Assembly (NCBI GenBank): GCA_009774375.1
Contig: VSNO01000003.1
Coordinates: forward strand, 10,397 to 74,396
Reading direction: 5' to 3'
DNA length: 64,000 bases
Source: Lachnospiraceae bacterium
GTDB taxonomy: Bacteria; Bacillota; Clostridia; Lachnospirales; Lachnospiraceae
This document shows, piece after piece, positions 44,575 through 53,043 of this stretch. The position numbers and the translations under genes are program-made. Numbering within the stretch: position 1 is the first letter of the stretch; every line of letters starts with the position of its first letter. The notes beneath the pieces were generated by a model. It was not told the DNA's origin. It did no database searches and saw only the letters and a program-made list of their open reading frames with translations.

Positions 44575-47130
44575 TTGAGGCTGTTTCATAGAAAAGGGAA
44601 CTCGAATTGCATAAGGCGAGATATGATGGTTCAGATTGCAATTGCAACTTTGACATTCCTTTTGCTTGTAATGGTGTGGCCATGTAATGTGGTACAGAGG
44701 CATTCTTATTCCAGACAGCAGGCTGTCAGCCGACGTGAGAGAGCGTTTTTGACAGGAGACCGTTTCACTGCCAGCGACAAAAAGCTGCAGACCGTAACCT
44801 TTTCGCAGGATCATATTTATCAAATAAATTTATATATGAATTGTGTGATAGATGATGAGGCATCTGGTGCAGAGAGTATTTTATTCCGTTTGTACAATGA
44901 TGAATTTTCTTGCATTTATGAGGAAAGCATTGACAGCAGACATATTGAAAAAAAAGGTGTAATGACTGCATTGCCGGATATGGACGTTGATATAGGGGCA
45001 CTGTATTACTATGAGATTCTGGTATCCGAGGAAAGTCATGCGGTTTATGAGCTTCCAATTGCAGATCGGAATACTTTGGCACAGACAGAGAATGGTGTTT
45101 TATATATTGATGGTATTTACAATAGTGATAAGAGTCTGATCGCTGATTTTGACTACTCCAGACCATTGACGATCATCGGTGTTCTTTTATGTGATCTCTT
45201 GATTTTGGGCTTTTCATTGCTTGTATATTTTCTTGTATATTGCGCAATGATGATATATGATCAAAGATTTGAAGGGAACAAAGAAAATGTAAGAAAGTAT
45301 TTTTGTATGGGGATAAGCGGTATTGCTTTTCTCGCAGCCCTGATTTTGATTGTTTATTCTGTTATATTAAATCGATTTGGCGGAGAGCTATGGGACAGAA
45401 TTTTTTTCCTGATAGGAATTATCGTTGCTTTGCTGTGGGTGTTCTCTGCATTGTGGATTCCGATTCTTTATCCGAAAAAAAAAGACAGGACGAGGGTGTC
45501 TGCCAGAGGGCAGGTTTCTCTGATCTGGAGAAATTATATTCAGACAGTGTGCTTCGGTTTGTTGTTTTATGCATTGTGTCAGTATGTAAATGCGGACAGA
45601 AATTATTATCATTACACCAATACCAGATGGATGTTGATTTTTCTGGCAATTGCTCTGCTAATGAATTATAGCGAAAAACAGTTTATAAATAAGTATAGCG
45701 GCATATGGATTTTTCTGGGTGCTGTTGGTTCGGTGTTTTACTGCAGGAAGAATGGTATCGATGAGAACACGCTGCTCCTCGCACGCCTCAGCTGTGGTGT
45801 TGTGGTGTCATGGGGGGTGTTGATACTGAATATTTTGTATGATCTGCTGCGGATGAGAGCAATGACATTTTCCAGACAACAGATCATATTTATCACATTG
45901 TGGGTGTTATTTGCGCTGTTAATGTATGTCAACCGGTACGAGAAGGTATGGGTGTTTACGGCGACACTTCCGTTCATAGCGTTTCTGTTTGCACCAAACT
46001 CTTTTTTGATGGAATGCAGATTTTTAAAGAATTTTAGTAATGGCGTTCTGCTAAGCTTTATGCTGGTAACTATGTTTTGTTTTGCGCACAGGCCGCATCA
46101 CTACTGGATGCTTTACCGGTATGGCGGAATATTCCACACGGTCGCATGCACCGGAATGTACCTTGCGGTCGTCTTTGGCAGTGCGCTCGCAAAGCTGTAC
46201 GGAAAGCTGAAGAACAGAAAAGGCATGTTCCGCCTCTGTTTTCCGGAATATTTTGCGGTGGTCTGCGCGGTCGGGTTCATCCTGCTCACCATGTCGAGGA
46301 CGGCGTTTCTGACAACCGCGGTGACATTGCTGTCGATCACGGCGCTGGCTGCGGTGGTGTACCGCAAGACTGCGAGGAGGATCGCGGCAGAACTCGTCAT
46401 CCTGGCGGCAGTGAGCCTTGTCAGCTTCCCGATGGTATTTACGGCAGTGCGCATGGTTCCGGCAGTTGTAAACGATCCTGTGCGCTACGATATTGAATTT
46501 CAGGACAGATCCTTTATGGTCTATGAGGGAGATCCGATCGACTCGGACAAATATATGACAGTGCGGCGCTTTTTTCAGACCCTGTTTGGAAGGTTCCAGA
46601 CGACGGAACAGGCGCACGCGCAAGAGGCAGGGAACCTTTGCTGGCGGGAGACCGGGACGCTTGTCTATACGGGGGAGGGGCTGGCCGGGCTTGGCAGGCT
46701 TTCGTTTTCGGAAGACCATGATCAGGCGGAGGATGCAGATGGACATGATATCTCGAACGGGAGGTTTGAAATTTTTGGCGATTATATAAAGGCGATCGGG
46801 TTTGGCGGGCATCCAAGGATGGGACCTCTGGACAGAAAAGGCGACGAGTACGCCCATGCGCACAATTCCTATCTGCAGGTGGCGTACAATTTCGGGCTGA
46901 TCGCGGGGATCCTGTTCCTGGTCCTGTGCGCGGCGACCCTGTGGCGGTCGATCCGGTTTGCCCTGGATTATGGGAACAAATACAGCATCGTGTTTGTGCC
47001 GTTTGCTATGGTCATTGTGTTTGGATTTATCAGCCTGACGGAGTGGGCGTATCATCCGTGTATTCCTGCGGGCTTTAGCTTTATACTGATGCAGATGGTC
47101 CTGATGCGCGCGGACACACAGGGAAAATAG
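44575..47130 (+). CDS. O-antigen ligase/polymerase-like membrane protein with N-terminal outer domain
   Basis: An 851-residue protein. Residues about 15-35 form a helix, 50-195 an outer domain, and a dozen helices follow. The C-terminal third has LTMSRTAFLTTAV and, after a large outer loop, YAHAHNSYLQVAYNFGLIAG, the histidine-containing motif of the Wzy/WaaL (O-antigen ligase) superfamily. It may polymerise the second glycan or ligate it to a carrier. Translation starts at a TTG behind AAGGGGAG. The first ~500 codons are AT-rich and the last ~350 GC-rich, with a sharp change near 46080. Confidence 0.8.
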   Translation: MRLFHRKGNSNCIRRDMMVQIAIATLTFLLLVMVWPCNVVQRHSYSRQQAVSRRERAFLTGDRFTASDKKLQTVTFSQDHIYQINLYMNCVIDDEASGAESILFRLYNDEFSCIYEESIDSRHIEKKGVMTALPDMDVDIGALYYYEILVSEESHAVYELPIADRNTLAQTENGVLYIDGIYNSDKSLIADFDYSRPLTIIGVLLCDLLILGFSLLVYFLVYCAMMIYDQRFEGNKENVRKYFCMGISGIAFLAALILIVYSVILNRFGGELWDRIFFLIGIIVALLWVFSALWIPILYPKKKDRTRVSARGQVSLIWRNYIQTVCFGLLFYALCQYVNADRNYYHYTNTRWMLIFLAIALLMNYSEKQFINKYSGIWIFLGAVGSVFYCRKNGIDENTLLLARLSCGVVVSWGVLILNILYDLLRMRAMTFSRQQIIFITLWVLFALLMYVNRYEKVWVFTATLPFIAFLFAPNSFLMECRFLKNFSNGVLLSFMLVTMFCFAHRPHHYWMLYRYGGIFHTVACTGMYLAVVFGSALAKLYGKLKNRKGMFRLCFPEYFAVVCAVGFILLTMSRTAFLTTAVTLLSITALAAVVYRKTARRIAAELVILAAVSLVSFPMVFTAVRMVPAVVNDPVRYDIEFQDRSFMVYEGDPIDSDKYMTVRRFFQTLFGRFQTTEQAHAQEAGNLCWRETGTLVYTGEGLAGLGRLSFSEDHDQAEDADGHDISNGRFEIFGDYIKAIGFGGHPRMGPLDRKGDEYAHAHNSYLQVAYNFGLIAGILFLVLCAATLWRSIRFALDYGNKYSIVFVPFAMVIVFGFISLTEWAYHPCIPAGFSFILMQMVLMRADTQGK

Positions 47131-47144
47131 GGGAGCGCAGTATT

Positions 47145-49028
47145 ATGAAATTATTGAATCATATCAATCCACAGCTTGTACAGAGGAGGATCGTGCTTGT
47201 GATACTCGATATCATGACAGTATGTGTTGCAAGCATCGCGCCGCTGTGGATCCGCTTTGAACTGAATTACAGGGATATTCCCGAGGTCTATCTGAACTCG
47301 GCGTGGGATTTCATGGTCGTCAATGTCATCATGACGCTCGCCGTTTTCTATGCCTTTAAGCTGTATCACAGTCTGTGGGCCTTTGCCGGGACGGCGGAGG
47401 TGCAGAATATCCTGGCGGCATGTATCCTGAGCGCGATACTGGATTTTGTGGGAATGAAGCTTATGCGGTATCCGATCCCGAGGAGCTACTATTTTGTGTA
47501 TGCGCTGATGCTCACGGGGATGACTACCGGAACCCGGTTTTCCTACCGGATCATACGCGGTATGCGCCACAAGGCGCAGAACCGGAAGAACGGCACGCGC
47601 GTGATGATCATCGGAGCCGGGGACGCCGGGAACACGGTCATCAAGGAGATCACAAACAGCAGCTACAGCACGATGACGATCAAGTGCATCATCGATGACG
47701 ACGAGCACAAATGGGGCAGATTCATACAGGGGATCAAGATTGTCGGCGGGCGTGACAGGATCGTGGAATATGCGGCGCTGTACGGTATCGACGAGATCTT
47801 TATCGCGATACCGTCGGCGAACCGCGCGACGATGAAGGCGCTTGTCGAGATCTGCAAGGAGACGAGCTGTAAGCTCAGAACGCTGCCCGGGATCTATCAG
47901 CTGGTGAACGGGGAGGTCAACGTCAGCAAGCTTCGGAATGTGGATGTCGAGGATCTGCTGGGGCGCGATCCGATCAAGGTCGACCTGGATTCCATATTAA
48001 ATTATGTAAAGGGACAGACCATCATGGTGACGGGGGGAGGCGGCTCGATCGGAAGCGAGCTCTGCCGCCAGATCGCAGGACACAGACCTGCGCGCCTGAT
48101 CATCGTGGATATCTATGAGAACAATGCCTATGAGATCCAGCAGGAGCTGAAGCACAAATATCCCAAACTTGATCTGGTCGTGCTGATCGCCTCTGTGCGG
48201 AACACGAACCGCATCAATCACATCATGGAGGAATACCGGCCGGATATCATCTATCATGCGGCTGCACACAAGCATGTGCCCCTGATGGAGGTGAGTCCGA
48301 ATGAGGCGATCAAGAACAATGTCTTCGGCACATGGAAGACAGCGCAGGCGGCAGTGCAGAACGGTGTGAAGAAGTTCGTGCTGATCTCCACGGACAAGGC
48401 GGTGAACCCCACCAATATCATGGGTGCGAGCAAGCGGATCTGTGAGATGATCATACAGACCTACAACCGTCACTACCCCACAGAGTTTGTGGCAGTCCGT
48501 TTTGGGAATGTACTGGGAAGCAACGGCAGCGTGATCCCGCTGTTCAGGAAGCAGATCGCGGCGGGAGGCCCCGTGACAGTCACACATCCTGATATCATCC
48601 GTTATTTTATGACGATACCGGAGGCGGTGTCGCTGGTACTCCAGGCAGGCGTGTATGCCAAAGGCGGGGAGATCTTTGTCCTCGACATGGGAGAGCCTGT
48701 CAGGATCCTCGATCTCGCAAAGAACCTGATCCGGCTGTCCGGCTACAAGGTTGATGAAGATATCAAGATCGAGTTTACAGGGCTGAGACCCGGGGAAAAG
48801 CTTTATGAGGAGCTGCTGATGAGCGAGGAAGGGCTGATGGATACGGAGAACAAGCTGATCCATGTTGGCAGGCCGATCGAGTTCGACGAACCGCAGTTCT
48901 ATGTGCAGCTCAATCATCTGAAACAGGCAGTCGAGAGCGAGTGCGATGACGTTCGCCCGCTGATACAGGAGATCGTGCCGACCTATTCGCCCCAGAGTTC
49001 AGATGCCCCGCAGGAAACAGGGCATTGA
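47145..49028 (+). CDS. Membrane-bound UDP-GlcNAc 4,6-dehydratase (PglF/CapD/WbpM-like)
   Basis: A 627-residue protein with four N-terminal helices (about 15-125), a CoA-binding-like Rossmann domain (about 150-260; MIIGAGDAGN) and the dehydratase domain (about 288-590; MVTGGGGSIGSE). The active site has STDK at 415-418 and Met426/Lys430, with Met in place of the usual Tyr, as in PglF and WbpM. These enzymes make UDP-2-acetamido-2,6-dideoxy-D-xylo-hexos-4-ulose, precursor of bacillosamine and of other 6-deoxy amino sugars. The aminotransferase that uses the product follows directly. Confidence 0.92.
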   Translation: MKLLNHINPQLVQRRIVLVILDIMTVCVASIAPLWIRFELNYRDIPEVYLNSAWDFMVVNVIMTLAVFYAFKLYHSLWAFAGTAEVQNILAACILSAILDFVGMKLMRYPIPRSYYFVYALMLTGMTTGTRFSYRIIRGMRHKAQNRKNGTRVMIIGAGDAGNTVIKEITNSSYSTMTIKCIIDDDEHKWGRFIQGIKIVGGRDRIVEYAALYGIDEIFIAIPSANRATMKALVEICKETSCKLRTLPGIYQLVNGEVNVSKLRNVDVEDLLGRDPIKVDLDSILNYVKGQTIMVTGGGGSIGSELCRQIAGHRPARLIIVDIYENNAYEIQQELKHKYPKLDLVVLIASVRNTNRINHIMEEYRPDIIYHAAAHKHVPLMEVSPNEAIKNNVFGTWKTAQAAVQNGVKKFVLISTDKAVNPTNIMGASKRICEMIIQTYNRHYPTEFVAVRFGNVLGSNGSVIPLFRKQIAAGGPVTVTHPDIIRYFMTIPEAVSLVLQAGVYAKGGEIFVLDMGEPVRILDLAKNLIRLSGYKVDEDIKIEFTGLRPGEKLYEELLMSEEGLMDTENKLIHVGRPIEFDEPQFYVQLNHLKQAVESECDDVRPLIQEIVPTYSPQSSDAPQETGH

Positions 49029-49099
49029 CAGAAACAGGTATTGAAACAGGGATAAAGGCAGAAAATAGAAATAGGATAAGAACATAGAGGAGGAGTATT

Positions 49100-50227
49100 A
49101 TGAAGAGGATCTATTTGTCGAGCCCGACAATGCACGGGGATGAACAGCGGTTCGTGGCGGAGGCGTTTGACACAAACTGGGTGGCGCCGCTGGGACCCAA
49201 TGTGAACAATTTTGAGACGGAGATGGTGTCGTACACAGGCTGCGGCTATGCGGCTGCGCTGAGCGCCGGAACGGCGGCGATCCATCTGGGGCTGAAGCTG
49301 TTGGGCGTGGGACAGGGCGATGTGGTGTTTGTGTCGTCGCTGACATTCTCCGCAAGCTGCAATCCGATCGCGTACGAGAAGGCAGTGCCGGTTTTCATCG
49401 ATTCGGAACCGGACACCTGGAATATGTCGCCTGCCGCTCTCGAGAAGGCTTTTGAAAAATATCCGCATCCTAAGGCGGTGGTAGTCGTGCATCTTTACGG
49501 CACTCCGGCGAAGATGGACGAGATCATGCGCATATGTGAGCGCCACAACGTACCGATCCTGGAGGATGCTGCGGAGTCGCTTGGTTCTACATATGACGGA
49601 AAGCATACGGGAACCTTCGGCCGCATCGGAGTCTATTCTTTTAACGGAAACAAGATCATCACGACGTCCGGCGGCGGAATGCTCGTCTCCGGGGAGGAGG
49701 CGCTGGTGCAGGAGGCGCGGATCCTCTCCACACAGGCGAGAGATCCGGCGAGGCATTACCAGCACTCCAGGATCGGTTACAATTACCGGATGAGTAATGT
49801 GATCGCCGGGATCGGAAGGGGGCAGCTGATGCATCTGGAGGAGCATCTGAGACTGAAGAAGGCGATCTACCAGAGATATCGGGAGGCGTTCTCGGACATT
49901 AGGGAGATCTCCATGAATCCCTTAAATCCCAGAGGGGATGCCAACAACTGGCTGTCCTGCATGACGATCCGCGAGGGCTGTGATGTGACGCCCGACCAGG
50001 TGATGGACGCGCTCGACGCTGAGAATATTGAGTCCCGTCCTATCTGGAAGCCGATGCATCTGCAGCCCGTCTTTGCGGGATATGAGTTCTTTAATCACAA
50101 TGAGAGCGGCGTCAGCGTCAGTGAGGATATCTTTGCCCGCGGCGTATGTCTGCCGAGCGATATCAAGAACACGGACGCAGACATGGATCAGGTGATCGGT
50201 ATCGTGAGAGGACTTTTTAACAGATAA
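49100..50227 (+). CDS. UDP-4-keto-6-deoxy-GlcNAc aminotransferase (PglE-like)
   Basis: DegT/DnrJ/EryC1 aminotransferase of 375 residues that should convert the 4-keto product of the preceding enzyme to UDP-4-amino-4,6-dideoxy-GlcNAc. YLSSPTMHGDEQ at the start, LSAGTAAIH, LEDAAESLGS and Lys185 in SFNGNKIITTSGGG are characteristic of PglE. A strong AGGAGGAG site precedes the ATG. It is followed by the PglC-like gene, the same order as in several bacillosamine-type clusters, but no PglD-like acetyltransferase is present. Confidence 0.9.
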   Translation: MKRIYLSSPTMHGDEQRFVAEAFDTNWVAPLGPNVNNFETEMVSYTGCGYAAALSAGTAAIHLGLKLLGVGQGDVVFVSSLTFSASCNPIAYEKAVPVFIDSEPDTWNMSPAALEKAFEKYPHPKAVVVVHLYGTPAKMDEIMRICERHNVPILEDAAESLGSTYDGKHTGTFGRIGVYSFNGNKIITTSGGGMLVSGEEALVQEARILSTQARDPARHYQHSRIGYNYRMSNVIAGIGRGQLMHLEEHLRLKKAIYQRYREAFSDIREISMNPLNPRGDANNWLSCMTIREGCDVTPDQVMDALDAENIESRPIWKPMHLQPVFAGYEFFNHNESGVSVSEDIFARGVCLPSDIKNTDADMDQVIGIVRGLFNR

Positions 50228-50242
50228 CGGGAGTTGGGGCAT

Positions 50243-50866
50243 ATGTATCAGAAATATATAAAACGACTGCTGGATATTGCCATATCATTCACGGCGCTCC
50301 TCGTACTGAGCCCGGTCCTGCTGGTCGTCGCGGTGCTGGTGCGCACCAGGCTCGGCTCGCCGGTGATCTTTCACCAGGACAGACCGGGATATCGCGAAAA
50401 GGTGTTCAGGCTTTGCAAATTCCGCTCCATGACGGATGCCCGCGGCGCTGACGGTGAACTGCTGCCGGACGCGGTGCGGCTGACCAGATTCGGAAAGGCG
50501 CTGCGCGCGACAAGCCTCGATGAGCTTCCCGAGCTGTGGAACATCCTGAAAGGAGATATGAGCCTGATCGGGCCGCGTCCGCTCCTAGTCAAGTACCTGC
50601 CGCTGTACAATGAATCGCAGAGACGCAGGCATGATGTGAAGCCGGGGCTGACAGGCTGGGCGCAGGTGAACGGCAGAAATGCGATCACATGGGAACAGCG
50701 CTTTGAATATGACGTGTACTATGTAGATCATATTTCCTTTTTGATGGACTTGAAGATATTGTTCCAGACCGTCGCGGTGGTGCTCCGGCACAGTGACATC
50801 AACAGTGCGACGGATGCCACGATGGAGGCGTTTACAGGGACAAAGAACAAAGCAGAAGGAGATTAA
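50243..50866 (+). CDS. PglC-like monotopic phosphoglycosyltransferase
   Basis: A 207-residue short-form bacterial sugar transferase with one reentrant N-terminal helix (about 10-32), KFRSMTDAR, the catalytic Asp-Glu pair in TSLDELPELWNIL and SLIGPRPLLVKYLP. Short enzymes of this type (PglC, WcfS, EpsL) start glycan chains with an amino-6-deoxy sugar phosphate on undecaprenyl phosphate. The preceding genes supply such a sugar. ATG 50243 follows GGGAG; a TTG at 50234 is an alternative. Confidence 0.92.
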   Translation: MYQKYIKRLLDIAISFTALLVLSPVLLVVAVLVRTRLGSPVIFHQDRPGYREKVFRLCKFRSMTDARGADGELLPDAVRLTRFGKALRATSLDELPELWNILKGDMSLIGPRPLLVKYLPLYNESQRRRHDVKPGLTGWAQVNGRNAITWEQRFEYDVYYVDHISFLMDLKILFQTVAVVLRHSDINSATDATMEAFTGTKNKAEGD

Positions 50867-50870
50867 GGCT

Positions 50871-51866
50871 ATGAATATATTATTCTGCAGCGTGGGAAGG
50901 CGCTGCGAGCTATTGAAGGATTTCAGGAAAACGCTCGGCGATAAGGTCAGGCTGGTCGTGACGGACAACAGTCCGTATGCGCCCGCGCTGGAGTTTGCCG
51001 ATGTCAGCTATCAGGTGCCGCTGATCAGGGATCCGGCATATATTCCGATGATCCTGGAAATCTGCAGGAAAGAGCACATTGATGCCGTCACGACGCTGAT
51101 CGATCCGGAGATCGCCATTCTGGCGGCGAACAGGGAGGCGTTCGAGGCGCTCGGCATCACAGTGCTCGCACCTTATAAGGAGACGGCTGAGCTCTGTTTT
51201 GACAAGTACGAGATGGCAAGGTATCTCGCTGAAAAGGGGATTCACACGATCCAGACATACGGCAGCTTTGCGGAGTTTAAGACAGCGTACGATGAGGGAA
51301 GGATCGGATTTCCGGTGTTTGTCAAGCCGCGGACCGGCAGCGGCAGTGTCGGCGCCAGACGCGTGGACACGTACGAGATGCTCGAGGAAGTCACCGCCTC
51401 TGACACATCGCTGATCATACAGGAGCTGATGACGGGCGAGGATCTGGATGCGGACGTCTATGTCGATACGGTCAGTCATGAGCCGGTCGCCATTTTTTCG
51501 AAGAAGAAGATCTCGACGACGATCGGCGGGGCGAACAAGACCATCTCCTTCAAGGACGAGAAGCTGTTTGCGTTTGTGAGGGACGCGCTGAAGGCCTTTC
51601 GGTTTAACGGACCGCTCGACATGGATCTGTTTTATCAGGACGGGAGGTACTATCTGTCGGAGATCAATCCGAGATTTGGCGGCGCTTATCTGCACGCGTA
51701 TGGATCAGGGGTTGACTTTCCCGCATTTATTTATCATAATGTAAAGGAAAAAACTGCCAATGACGACCATACTGGAAGGTATGAGGAGGGCATCGTCATG
51801 ATGATGTATGACAGCGTGGTGATCAGGAAGCTGAGTGACATACAGGCGGCGATGACAGTATTATAA
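50871..51866 (+). CDS. ATP-grasp enzyme, possible amino-acid ligase on an amino sugar
   Basis: A 331-residue ATP-grasp protein. The N-terminal ILFCSVGRRCELL pre-ATP-grasp domain, VFVKPRTGSGSVGARRV (ATP-binding loop), an LIIQELMTGEDLDADVYV segment and the metal-binding SEINPRFGG are clear. The family includes carbamoyl-phosphate-synthase-like ligases that join a carboxylate to an amine. Sitting where bacillosamine clusters have the PglD acetyltransferase, it may attach an amino acid to the 4-amino group. ATG 50871 follows AGAAGGAG. Confidence 0.75.
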   Translation: MNILFCSVGRRCELLKDFRKTLGDKVRLVVTDNSPYAPALEFADVSYQVPLIRDPAYIPMILEICRKEHIDAVTTLIDPEIAILAANREAFEALGITVLAPYKETAELCFDKYEMARYLAEKGIHTIQTYGSFAEFKTAYDEGRIGFPVFVKPRTGSGSVGARRVDTYEMLEEVTASDTSLIIQELMTGEDLDADVYVDTVSHEPVAIFSKKKISTTIGGANKTISFKDEKLFAFVRDALKAFRFNGPLDMDLFYQDGRYYLSEINPRFGGAYLHAYGSGVDFPAFIYHNVKEKTANDDHTGRYEEGIVMMMYDSVVIRKLSDIQAAMTVL

Positions 51867-51887
51867 GAAGGAAATGAATATAGAAGG

Positions 51888-53012
51888 ATGAAAATACTGA
51901 TTCTGACCAACTATGCCAACGGACTCTGGCTGTTTCGAAAGGAGCTCCTGTTGGCATTTCTGGAGGAAGGGCATACCGTGTATGTATCCCTGCCTCCTGA
52001 CGAGAACGTGGACAAGCTCAGATCCCTGCGGTGCGGCGGCAGGGCAGTCCGGATCATCGAGACACCGTTTGAGCGCAGGGGAAACAATCCCGCCAGAGAC
52101 CTGAAACTGTTTCTGGATTACCGGAGGCTTCTGAAGCAGTATCAGCCGGGAGCCGTGCTGACCTACACGATCAAGCCAAACCTCTACGGCGGCCTCGCCT
52201 GCAGGCTGGGACATGTGCCGTATCTGTGCAATGTGACAGGACTGGGCACTGCCATCGAGGACGGGGGGGCGCTCAGCAGGATCCTTCTGCGGTTTTATAA
52301 GATATCGATGAAAAAAGCAGAGCGGGTCTTTTTTCAGAACGCCAAAAACAGGGAGTTCATGAACCGCCACGGGATCGCGGTGCACAACAGCGGACTGCTG
52401 CCGGGATCCGGCGTCAATCTGTGTGAACATACATTCTCGCCCTATCCGCCGGAGACGGAGGGCATCATTTTCCTGGCGGTGATACGCATCATGAGAGATA
52501 AAGGGATCGATGAGTATCTTGAGGCGGCCAGGGTCATGGTGCGCAGGCAGGCGGAAACGGACGTTCAGATTCGGTTCTGGCTGGCCGGCGAGTATGAGGA
52601 GGAGTCGAGGGCACAGTATGAGCCAGTGATCCGGGAGCTTGAAGACAGCGGCATCATCCGGTATTTTGGCCATATCGACAATGTGGGGGAGGTCATGGCG
52701 CAGAGTCATGTCATCGTGCACCCTTCCTATCACGAGGGGCTGTCCAATGTTCTCCTGGAGGCTGCAGCCTGCGGCAGACCGGTGCTTGCGAGCCGGATCA
52801 GCGGCTGCGTGGAAACTTTTTGTGAGGGAGAGAGCGGCTTTGGCTTTGCCATAAAAAGCGCGGATGCGCTTGTCCAGGCCATGGAAAAGGTGCTCGCTCT
52901 GTCCGGTGAGGAGCGGGAGCGCATGGGAAGGGCTGGCAGAAAATGGGTGGAAGACCATTTTGACAGGAATATCGTTCTGCAGGCGTACAGAGACGAGCTT
53001 GCGGGACTGTAG
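51888..53012 (+). CDS. Glycosyltransferase family 4 (PglA/CapM-like)
   Basis: A 374-residue GT4. ILILTNYANGLWLFRKEL at the start, LTYTIKPNLYGG and CNVTGLGTA in the N-terminal domain are typical of the PglA/WbpX-like group that adds the second sugar (often GalNAc or a 2-acetamido-deoxyhexose) to a lipid-linked amino-deoxy sugar; HPSYHEGLSNVLLEAAA is the E(x7)E motif. Position after the PglC-like and ATP-grasp genes agrees with that order of action. Confidence 0.85.
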   Translation: MKILILTNYANGLWLFRKELLLAFLEEGHTVYVSLPPDENVDKLRSLRCGGRAVRIIETPFERRGNNPARDLKLFLDYRRLLKQYQPGAVLTYTIKPNLYGGLACRLGHVPYLCNVTGLGTAIEDGGALSRILLRFYKISMKKAERVFFQNAKNREFMNRHGIAVHNSGLLPGSGVNLCEHTFSPYPPETEGIIFLAVIRIMRDKGIDEYLEAARVMVRRQAETDVQIRFWLAGEYEEESRAQYEPVIRELEDSGIIRYFGHIDNVGEVMAQSHVIVHPSYHEGLSNVLLEAAACGRPVLASRISGCVETFCEGESGFGFAIKSADALVQAMEKVLALSGEERERMGRAGRKWVEDHFDRNIVLQAYRDELAGL

Positions 53013-53043
53013 CAGGATCATATTGATAAAAGGAGAGAAAGAA

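Noticed and set aside
49025..49077. TTGACA and TTGAAA before the PglE-like gene as promoter.
   Set aside because: No -10 box occurs at acceptable spacing; nearest TA-rich hexamers are 19-25 bases away.
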